Of a DNA stretch of 64,000 bases, positions 53,894 through 64,000 are shown one piece after another; the stretch's first letter is position 1; every line of letters starts with the position of its first letter. The DNA is from Bathymodiolus brooksi. Lineage: Eukaryota > Mollusca > Bivalvia > Mytilida > Modiolidae. The position numbers and the translations under genes were made by a program. Location of the stretch: positions 77,772,829 through 77,836,828 of the forward strand of contig OY804588.1 of the NCBI GenBank assembly GCA_963680875.1, given 5' to 3'. Under the pieces are notes generated by a model. It saw only the letters and a program-made list of their open reading frames with translations. It did no database searches and was not told the origin of the DNA.

Positions 53894-56800
53894 TATATTA
53901 TCTATAATCACTGCTAATCATTCTCTATTGAAATAAACAGTTACATAAAGCTCATTTTAGAGATGAAAAATTTCAAACAGCACTTACCAAGGAACATTGG
54001 TTTCCCATGGGAACTGCAGCTTCTTACACCACTAAATCTGGACAAGAAATTTGAACATTTACTTACAAATGTACCAAGGAACTTAATTAAATCTTACTTG
54101 TCTATTTTTAGTTCCTCAAGTTATAATTTTGGGACCACCGGCCTCTGGTAAGAAGACAATGGCTAAACTATGTGCCAGTAAATTAAGAACAGCACACCTT
54201 ACAGAGGACAACATGGTGGCTGAGGCTGAAACAGAAACTAAGCTTAAAGTACAGGAGATGAATAAGAAAAAACAGGTAACATATTAGACTGGTTCCCTGA
54301 CTAGATATATAGGGGGTTAGGGTTATGGTCTTAAACGCCACAACATGTTTTTTGTAAATTTTAATGGTAACAAGATTTAGACAGAAAATCGGAAAACTCC
54401 TACTTTTAATTTTAGAGTCACGTGAGGTTGATATAGTGTTCCAAAGGCTCATCTGGAACGATCTAAATTAATCTTTGCAGAAATTGAAGGCTTAAACAGT
54501 ATTCATAAAGTTCCATCAAGAAAAAATCTCATGCTTTTAGCCAATCAGATAAAAAATATTTATAGTCATACTCATATAATAATGATTTATATGAAATCCT
54601 CTAAAATCTTACAGAAAGTTCCTACAGAGATCTGGATAAAAATTTTGTCTGACAGAATGAAACTTGCTGACTGTATAAAGAAGGGCTGGGTTATGGAGGG
54701 ATTTCCTCATACCAGACAACAAGCTCTAGCTTTACAAGCTGTTGGCATATGTGCTAAACACACAGGTGAGTTAAAACTTGAGGCTCTATAAGGGGTATTA
54801 TTTAAGGTACTATTTCTGTATAAAGAAGGGCTGGGTTATGGAGGGATTTCCTCATACCAGACAACAAGCTCTAGCTTTACAGGTTGTTGGCATATGTGCT
54901 AAACACACAGGTGAGTTAGTATGATGGAAATCAAAACTTGAGGCTCTTGAAGGGGTATCATTTAAAGTCCTATTTCATATTGTTTTGGTCGTTTTAATTA
55001 TGTTTTTTGTTAAATGGTGTTTAGGTCTTGACTTTTTAAATAGTGGTGAAAATTAAAATAATAATAAAAAACAACAGCAAAGAATTATTTTAAGAATTGT
55101 TTCTAATTAACTTTGAGATACAAATGATTTCAATAGACCATTATGTAGAATGACAATGTAAACATATTTAAAAAAAAAAGAAGTAAAAATACTTTTGAAT
55201 TACTCTACAAATAAATGGAGATATCATTATTGTTTTCCCCCAAAAAATCAGAAATTGTAGAAAATATTGTAATGGTAGTCTAAGTCAGATATCTTTAAAA
55301 TGTTAGCTGTTCAATTAAATGGAGATAATTTAGGGTAAACATAGACAAATTTATATTGTAAAATGAAAATATAACTTTACAACTACACCATTTGTTGTCT
55401 TATATTACAGTTATATTAGATGCACCAGACACTGTACTGATTGAGAGAGCACAGGGGAAAAGAATTGATCCAAAAACTGGAGGTAGGTACAGTGATCATA
55501 TATATATAAGTCCCCTGAGTGAACCCCATGATAATGTAAATAGGACCGGTACATTAATCATATATAGTAGTCCCCTCAGGGAACCCCATGGTAATATAAA
55601 TAGGACCTGTTTTTTCAACTATGGGGTAAAAGCCTTCCATAAGATGTGTTTGCTAAAAAGATGTGTCTGTTTAAATGTGTATGCATGTGGTATGTACCAA
55701 AGACACCAGTGTTCTAGGAACAGGATATAGATATATTCATTATGCTTAAGCTTGGAGAATGCTCTGTTGTTTGCACATCTTTTCTCCCTTAATTTTGTCG
55801 GAATGAAAATTTTTGTATAAAGTATAATTTAAGTTGATAATGAAATTTGTTCACACCACGATTTAGCTGAAATACTGCTAAAGTTGGCATTAAACACCAA
55901 CCAATCAATCTAAAGTGTTAGGTAATTTAATTATCCAAACATTGTCTACATACTATTGGCTGTCATCTTCTGTAAGTTCATGGGTAAAATAATGTATTTC
56001 TTTCTATAAAAGAATAAACATATTATCATTTCAACTTATCATGAATAAACAAAACTTATCGTAAATTTTACAATTTATTTTAGTTTCATTTGACGAAATT
56101 ATTATTGTCTGATGTTTAATTACAACTCTCTCAATATTTCAGCCATTTAATGTCGTGTACAGTTTACGAGATACTAACATACCAAAAGATACACCGTCCA
56201 CATTAGTTAGTGTCGAAAATTAGCTTCAATTATCAGATAATTTAAAAACTATTTTATTTTATAAAAACGCAAGTATATTTCTATATCACCTGTATATTTT
56301 TTTATAGATATTTACCACACAACTTTTGACCTGCCACCAAATCCTGAAATTCAGTCACGTTTAGAGGAAGTCCCTGGTTACAAAGAGGATGAAATGGTAG
56401 AAAAACTCATTGAATACCACAGACATATAGATGGCGTACTGGATTGTTATCAAAAGACAGTAAAATCTATCAACGCTGATCAACCCAAAGCTGATGTATT
56501 TTCACAAGGTAGATTTGTTTATTTACTGGGTGAATTGTGTATACTGCCCATGTGGTCACCTGTATTAAAAGGTCACCTTTTTCTTGTCCTGTCATAGAAA
56601 ATTTCATATGAATTGAACCTCTTTTAGGAGATCACCTGTCTTAGAAGACCACTTTTTCTTTTGATATGTTTTGCGTAGGGGTGTAACGATACACTTTTTT
56701 CACAAGCGATACGTATCGCGATATTTGATATGTATTACGATACGTATCATGATACGTTTTATAGGAAACTATAACTATTCCTTGAAGTCCATGCTGGTCG

Positions 56801-58696
56801 ACATGGGCGCTGCCATGTTTTTTTTTTTAATATGAGGTCGCTTACGTACTAGCGGAAATTATAAATATTTGATATTTGATTAATTAATTTTAAAAGCGTA
56901 AATTAATCGATTCACTTTTCTCAAAATATTAATTAAATGATCACCAAAAGAAGAAAACTGAAGTTCAACACTACTTTTTTAAAAAAAATGAGCATCATAT
57001 CGTTTGTATCGTAAGCGGCCTCCACGTATCGTGAACCGAAACGTCCCCAAAATAATCGTGATTTCGGTACATACAGTGAATCATTTCTCCCTTAGTTTTG
57101 CGATAATGGATTCCTCATAGCAATATCAAAAAAGAGATGCAATGAGAAGTTCATTTCGAGCAAAACATATAAAAAAAATGTGTAAATAGAGGATTTGACA
57201 AGATGACGTCAATATAAAATCACAAAGTTACAACTTACACATAGAAATCAATTGTAATTTTTCAGATCACGTTTTTCTCTTGATAGATTATTATTGTGTG
57301 TAAAGATCAAAGGGGAAATTTACAAATCGTCCATAATTATTATATTTCTTGTTTTTTTTTTAATAGAAGTAATATCATATTTTGTTGGTTGACACTAAAT
57401 ATATTTGAGATTTTTTTTGTGTTCTGCCACATTTTGTATATAAATTTAATTAATTTTTTTCAGTGTATACATACCTATGTAGGAACCCAAGATCTAACGC
57501 TCCACACACTCCAAGGATTGTATTACTAGGACCTACAGGATCAGGAAAGGGAGTACAAGCAGCACTTCTGGCCAACAAATATAACATAGTGAATGGTAGG
57601 TATAGTGTGATCACCTGGGTATAATTCTTACTTTTGATTGGCTCAGAAAACCATGTGACCATGTTCCATCATCTCCTGTTTTTCTTGTAGCATTCAAAAC
57701 TTCTGTCCATGAACTCGTCGATCTTAGTGCATTTCATGAATATGTTGTTTTTTTTTTACACAAGTCCTCATACACAAAACAGTAAATATGTTTCGGGTTT
57801 AGTATGAAAACATACAGTGAAACCTGTCAGGCACCCGAAGTCAAAAGATTGGTAAGCCAAACAATTGAAAAATCTTTGGAAACAATACAACCATGGAGCC
57901 TAAACAATACAGCCAACTTCAGCTACGGTCACCCATGACTGATGATTTCTTACTCAACCAAAATTTTATTTTATTTTTGCTATTACATCATAGTGCCTTG
58001 CAACAGGTCAGTGCTTTTCTCCGGATACTCTGTTTTCCTCAACCAATAAAACTGACCATAATGACATAACTGATATATTGTTGAAAGTGGCGTTAAGCAC
58101 CATAAATCAATCAATCAGCTATTACATCATAGACAGAAAGCATAGGTAGATCACCTATCATATTATAAATACCTGTATATAATTAACCTTTCTTATCCAC
58201 AATAGACTTCAAATTGAGCCCTTTTATGGTCCATTCTTTTCAGAAAACAGAAAAAAATATCTTGAAAATAATTTGCGAATGAAAAAAATCTTGTATTGCC
58301 AGTTATGTAATACATATAGCCATTTTATTAAAACAATTACGGTAAAAAAATTCCAGTTAAGCTCTTCATTATTATCATTGTTTTTCTTTCAGTATCATGT
58401 GGACAGTTAGTAAAACAAGCAATAGCTGATGAGACAGCACAAGGAAAAGCAGCTATACCTTATGTCTCTAAAGATATGATGGGTATGTTTACCATTTATT
58501 TTATGGATTGTATAAATGGACCATTTGTGACTTGATGTTATAGGAGTTATTTCCCTTTAATGCTGGCAAAAAGTGTCCCCTTTCATGGAAAGTTAAATTA
58601 GAATAACATATATATTCCTAATAATCTGTAAAAAATTTTGATTTTATAACATATTTGTGAATTTTGTTCAAACATATAGAAGGTGCTGTACTAAGA

Positions 58697-58955
58697 ATCT
58701 GTGAGGCCGTGATCGTATGGTAGTTAGATTTACAACTACCTATGCAATCAGTGCCTATCACCACTGATATTGTGAGTTCGAAACTCGATCAGGGTGAGGT
58801 GTACAACATGATTATGTGATAAAGTTTGTCAGTGACTTACGGCAGGTCAGTGGTTTTCTCCAGGACTCCGGTTTCCTCCACCAATAAAATTGACCGCCAC
58901 GATATAACTGAAATATTGTTGAAAGTGGCATTAAACACCATAACCCTAAGCCCCG
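58697..58955 (+). repeat. SINE-2, unit 2 copy
   Basis: Counterpart of 39512-39770, including the flanking direct repeats. Other unit 2 counterparts: MITE 59223-59380, SINE-1 59781-60111, SINE-2 61960-62210. Confidence 0.8.
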
Positions 58956-61900
58956 CCCCTTGATGGTGCTGTACTAAGAATCTGTTTCCCTGTCAGTGTT
59001 AATTAATAGCTGTTGAAAATGACACATGTACTTTTATTAAACCTGCCTAATTTGTCTTTAATATATTTAGCTAATCACATATTTTGAGATTATCTAAATG
59101 TATTTTCAGTGTTCCTTGGTGTCATCCATTCTTTTCTTACAACTTATCTTGACTAATAAAGGAAAAATTTACCCAAACCTTACCACATTCCTCCTCATTA
59201 TTTGTTTCCTTGAAATTAATTACAGTGAAACCTGTCTAAACTGAACCTCCAAACAACCAACTTTTGTGTTCAGAATAGACAGGTTTTCTGTTATTCAGGT
59301 TACATTAACGAAGATTTCCTAGATTAGAAACTTATCTGGATTTCAGTTTATTCAGGGTTTGGTTTAGATACGTTTCACTCTATTTATGGCTTTTTCATGC
59401 CCATCTGAGGCAAGACCGTTTTTTGCATCTTTTGGTTTTTTACACGTCAAGAGGATATTAGTTTTTATAAAAAAATATCCATAAATTTTTCACATAAAAC
59501 TCAAATAACTAATATGTGAATATTGTCTTTTGCAGTGCCAGATATAATTGTACAGAAAATAGTCAGTTATCGCTTATCACAACTGGATTGTGTCAGTAGG
59601 GGATGGGTGTTACATGGTTACCCTAGGACACGGGAACAAGGAGAAATGATGGCCAAAGAGGGATTTCTGCCCAATAGGTAAGGGCTTTTGCCATCATTGT
59701 TTTTAATTGTAGAAAGTACGATCCTCTTGCTATTGTTAGGTTATATATATATTCAACCAAATATCAATAACTAGAGAACTGCATCGGTGGTGTAATAGTT
59801 TGAGTGCTTGCCTTGAGTGTAGCATTTTGTTGGGTCAATCTAAAGACCATAAAATTGGTATTTGTTGCTTCTCCACTAAGCATGCAGCATTAAAGAGAAA
59901 GAGCAAAGACTGGTTGGCTCAGAATCAGGATAATGTTTCCCAGTGAAGCGACATGTCAACCCGCAGACTGTTGTTTCAGTTTGCTAGCACTATGAAAATC
60001 TGACTAAGTGTGTTGGTCTGTTACTAAGCGGCCTTCATCTCATCTAATCATATGACCATGATATATAGCTGAAAAATTGTTCATTTGGCACTAAACAACA
60101 ATCACTCACTCAATAGGTAGAAAATAAATGACAAAATTATTTATCATTTAAGTTTTTGACATGAAGCTGTCATTATTCTCTTATACTGAATTATCATTTT
60201 TTCTTCTATAATAAACGTTAGAGAATACCGAAGGGGCAATCAAAAAAGGACAATCCAAAGAAACTGACACCATAGGGTACACAAGATGAAGAAAAACAAA
60301 ACAAAAACACAACACAATATGTGTTAGACACCACTATACACAAACAAATACAAATAACGTAAATAAGACATGAGCCCTTCAAACAACTGGAGGTAAAGAC
60401 GAACCGAACATCGTTTTTATGTGGAAATCATAACATATAAGTTGACTGTTTTTGGCATATTTTACAAATGTATTCAGCATATTTTTTCATATTTCATCAT
60501 CAACACAGTTCATTAGTAAAAGTGTCATTTTCACACAATTTACAAAACCTGGTGTCTGTGATAAAAAAAAAAAATGTCATGGTTAATTTTATACAAAACA
60601 CTGGAAATAGATGTAAAAATATTTTTACCCCAAAAATGTAAAAAAAAAATTTTAAAACATTTATTTTTTCTATAGAGTGTTCTTCTTGAATGTACCAAAT
60701 GATTCCGTGATAGAAAGATTAACATTACGATCGACAGACCCCATTACCGGAGACAGATATCACAGTCTTTACAATCCTCCCCGTACACAGGAAGTCAAAG
60801 ATCGCTTGGAGAAACATCCAAAAGATGAAGAAGAGAAGGTCAAATCCAGATTATCACAATACCATGCTTACGTGGAAGAACTCGCGGACCTGTACACACA
60901 AGGACAACAAATTAACGCGGATCAAGATCCACATACTGTGTTTGAATGTATTGAAAGTATGATTGTAAATCCACTGCCGAAAAAATTTATGTGAGGAATA
61001 GAAACAAATTTATTTATGGATCTGTGATAACATGACTTTTATTATGACTTCAAATGACAATGTTGTTCCTTGTTATAAACATACTATTCTAATAGTTATC
61101 TTGTTAAATATGTTTATAAGAGAATAACGACAAATTATACGAGTAAGAAAGAACATAGTATCTCATTGTCGATTTGTGTAGATATTTAAATCCTTTAATA
61201 TTTAAGGAATATTTTAAATTTGAATGTTATACGATATAATCTGGTGTGGAGCAGTTTACGCTTAATAAACTGTGAAGCATTTTATGAAGAACGTAAACCA
61301 GGTTATACAAGTATAAACTGATCAAAAATTTCAAATATTTCTTATAATTTTATTATGATTATTTCATATGACTATTTGAATTTGTCGTTGGTGAATGAAT
61401 AATTATGTTGGCGACGTTACAATACCAACCCAGGTTTTCAAGTATAACAAATTTTTCTCCGTGCGCATCAGCCAATCAGATTGCAGTATTCACATAAAAT
61501 TAAATTATTTAAAAATGACATTGGTATATTTGAATTTTGGGGTTTGAAAAAACTATGAGATAATTAAATTTAAGAGAACTTGTGGGATACATAGACATAG
61601 AAAAAAATTCAGGAGAGGAAGAACCAACGGTTAGAAAATGCATTTTCTCTGCCCTTAAAATTGCAGAGATTTTGTTTACGATTTATAATACAATGTGTAT
61701 TTTCTTCCTTACGATAACAATTATATTGACATTGTTATTATATGTATATTAAATAAGAACTAATAGATAAACAATTGTTTACTTTTTGTACTTTAAAATG
61801 TTCCAACACTGCCACAGTAGTGTAATGGCCACAGAGCTTGTCTCTAGTGTACAAGATGCATGTTTTCATTGTCTATCATTGGCTAGTTGACAGTTAACAA

Positions 61901-62474
61901 TGGGCATTCACTCACCATATAAAATATAAATTAGATGTTTATGTTCTATCTTTTAAGGACCATCGTTGTTGTGATCAAATGGTAGTTGGATTTACAACTA
62001 CCTATGCTTATCACCACTAATGTTGTGAGTTTGAACCCCTCCCAGGCGAGGTGTACTCAATACAACCATTATGTGATCAAGTTTGTCAGTGACTTGCGAC
62101 AGGTCGGTGGTTTTCTAAGGGTACTCCGGTTTCCTCCACCAATAAAACTGACCACCACGATATAACTGAAATATAGTTGAAAGTGGCATTAAACACCATA
62201 AACAAACAAACTTGTATCTTTTATTAACACTTTTTCATTTGGCGATACAATAATATCTAACGACATCTCATTTGAGGTCATGTCAGGTAAACAACAAACT
62301 TCTAATGTTAACTAGATTGTCACTGACCCTGTAATTGTACTGTCCATATTTGTGTTGGCATTCATTATTGAATAGTATGCAGTCATTTTTGAGTGGGAGT
62401 GAATCTAGAGGTTTTTTTTTTTAAATTAAAAAAATAAAAATTTTGGTTTATATCTGTATTACTGTTGGATATCC

Positions 62475-63034
62475 AATACGGTTGTTTCGAATCATTTCCA
62501 TTCCGTCAAAATTTTGTTGTTTTCGTCTGCCAGATCACGTGATTTTGATGGCTATACAAACACTAGACTTCCGGTATCAATGTACACAACAAAAACTTCA
62601 ATCGATATGTGCCGTTTTAACGTTTGATCCTCAGCTTTTAAAAATCTTAACGTTTGCTGTAAAAGACAGATATCAATTAAATTATTTTATTTGTATCAAA
62701 GACATGAATACAGAGAAAATTACTTCTTTAAAATTAAATTCGTTTTCTTTCTTTATTTGCTGCTGTCAGTATCATGAAACGAAAATGATCTGCCTTTATA
62801 TATTTCTGATATCAGACATATACTGGGGTACCGAACATCAGTATTTATTCAGCCGTTTACTTGGTGACTCCATATTACAATTACTTATAATCTAACGCAT
62901 CTACGACTATGAAATGCTGACCATGTCACAGTAATAGCGTAAACACTGGAAGTCGTCTGCCAAGGGGTTCAGACGTTATGACACGAAAAAGACGGAACGT
63001 GGTCGGAATTGACATGATTCGAAACAACCGTATT
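62475..63034. mobile_element. Inverted-terminal-repeat element, unit 2 copy
   Basis: Counterpart of 43290-43849, including the 150-codon open frame at 62443-62895, with no differences noticed. Confidence 0.65.
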
Positions 63035-63656
63035 ATCAAGTGGGGAGGATTTGGATACCATTAACTGGTTTAATCCTACCACACAGATTTCCATTGGTCT
63101 ATTTTGTGTTCAATTATTTGAGGTGAGAGGTGAAAGACCAAAGACCATGTGATCTGGAAGGTATAGTTTCTAATATTCCATATAAGGGAACTACACCATG
63201 GAGACCTGCAAAAAGTACTTGTCACAATAATTTTTTACTGTATATTTAATTTAAAATCACATTTAAAAAAAAAATATTCCAAAGCCAATTCTAGTTTGAT
63301 ATTGAAATTATTATTAATCAACAAAAGAAGAATTAAAGGTAATTTCAGTATAGATTTATAACAGAAAATTTTAAAGAGTTCATGAATTATACAGAAAATT
63401 GAATTTAGAATGTCAAAAACTCAATTCAATGTTAGTAATTTTGAATACCAACAATTTAAATTTGTACAACATCTTGAATATTTAAAAAACCTTAAAAAAC
63501 TACAGAAAACTGTATTCAGCTCTGAAAAACTTTTTGAAAAACTGATTTTAAATCAAATTAGTACAAAACTACTGTGACGAATATTTTTTGCACATCTCTG
63601 TACAAGCATACTTATCATCGTGATCTATTATAAAACCCAAGTATTTTCCAAATAGT

Positions 63657-63765
63657 TTATTGCGTATAAAGTGAGGCAGCAAAAACAATGTCCCTCTTTA
63701 TCATGGATGATGCCTCCTCCATTTTCTGGTAGAGAACTGGATCTCCAATGATTCTAGCAGCATTT
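63657..63765 (-). pseudogene. Truncated C-terminal exon, unit 2 copy
   Basis: Same open segment and stop as 44472-44580, again cut at the junction with the next unit (63766). Confidence 0.6.
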
Positions 63766-64000
63766 CTGAATTTTATTTCTTCTTCTTGTATCAACATGAT
63801 GGTTGATGGTTGATGGTCGTGTAAATTCAATAAAATGATGGAAATTCTATTTATACTTCTGCTAGTCTATACTGCGTTCACTACCGGTTTTAGTGGTGTT
63901 CGTCTTCCTCAATCTTTTTGTCTCTTTTCTTTTGACCATTGTATTAAATTGTCTGCCCTTTTCTAATTCAAAGTTTATGGTTATCTCTTTGGTATCTTCA
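63766..64000. repeat. Tandem segmental duplication, start of unit 3
   Basis: CTGAATTTTATTTCTTC and following sequence match 20013 and 44581. The shared variant TAATTCAAAGTTTATGG (TAATTAACAGTTTATGG in unit 1) makes it closer to unit 2. Confidence 0.93.

Larger units (their letters stand above)
51866..60994 (+). pseudogene. AK8: AK8 copy 2, exons 2-10 intact, exon 1 deleted
   Basis: Exons: 51866-51950, 54112-54275, 54615-54765, 55411-55482, 56308-56508, 57464-57595, 58393-58482, 59536-59677, 60676-60994. Splice sites and reading frame are preserved, and I saw no disabling change. The 28-codon first exon and its promoter side fall in the 5,857-bp deletion, so there is no native start. Both kinase domains are encoded whole (the first P-loop is in exon 3), and MEQLL in exon 2 is the first in-frame Met, so a chimeric or alternative transcript could still give an active protein. 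The pseudogene label is inference. Confidence 0.85.
44581..63765. repeat. Tandem segmental duplication, unit 2 (19,185 bp)
   Basis: Direct repeat of 20013-44580 minus the 5,857-bp block. It keeps about 543 bp near 46.9-47.5 kb that unit 1 lacks, and has different minisatellite lengths. From 53.0 kb to the end it is offset by exactly 19,185 bp from unit 1 and almost identical. Confidence 0.95.

Overview
AT-rich, intron-rich animal nuclear DNA packed with tRNA-derived SINEs, MITEs and minisatellites. Two dispersed repeats resemble ones I remember as very common in mussel (Mytilidae) genomic sequence: one ends in a GGTATCTTC motif, the other contains CCTGTACCAAGTCAGG. I therefore read this as a bivalve mollusc, probably a mussel or relative. 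That placement rests on memory and was not searched.

Layout. (1) 95-5216, minus: the first six coding exons of a carnitine O-acetyltransferase (CRAT) gene that runs off the left edge. (2) 5.7-9.5 kb: a 5'-truncated non-LTR retrotransposon, SINEs, a Tc1/mariner-type MITE, two foldback elements and a MITE with perfect 10-bp target duplications. (3) 9557-22902, minus: a spliced gene I reconstructed from small exons. It encodes two Ly6/uPAR-type (LU) cysteine-rich domains, a Ser/Thr-rich linker and a C-terminal ShKT domain. Three of its introns, and the DNA upstream of its first recognised exon, carry minisatellites of 33, 38, 43, 35 and 25 bp. (4) 29674-41809, plus: a complete ten-exon adenylate kinase 8 gene (AK8, 479 codons).

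The dominant structural feature is a large direct tandem duplication. Unit 1 is 20013-44580, unit 2 is 44581-63765, and unit 3 starts at 63766 and leaves the window. Each unit carries the 5' exons of the LU/ShKT gene (minus), AK8 (plus) and the last coding exon of an unidentified minus-strand gene cut by the junction. Unit 2 lacks a 5,857-bp block (24943-30799 of unit 1) containing AK8 exon 1 and the 25-bp array, so its AK8 copy has exons 2-10 only. Conversely, unit 1 lacks about 543 bp kept in unit 2, apparently lost by recombination between two roughly 140-bp direct repeats. Minisatellites differ in length between units while the remaining sequence is nearly identical, which points to a recent duplication or to an assembly of divergent haplotypes.

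CRAT acts in acyl-carnitine/CoA balance. AK8 is a two-domain nucleotide kinase associated with cilia and flagella. The LU/ShKT protein is probably extracellular. Nothing suggests they form one pathway; the proximity of CRAT and AK8 may be ancient linkage, since both human genes lie in 9q34.
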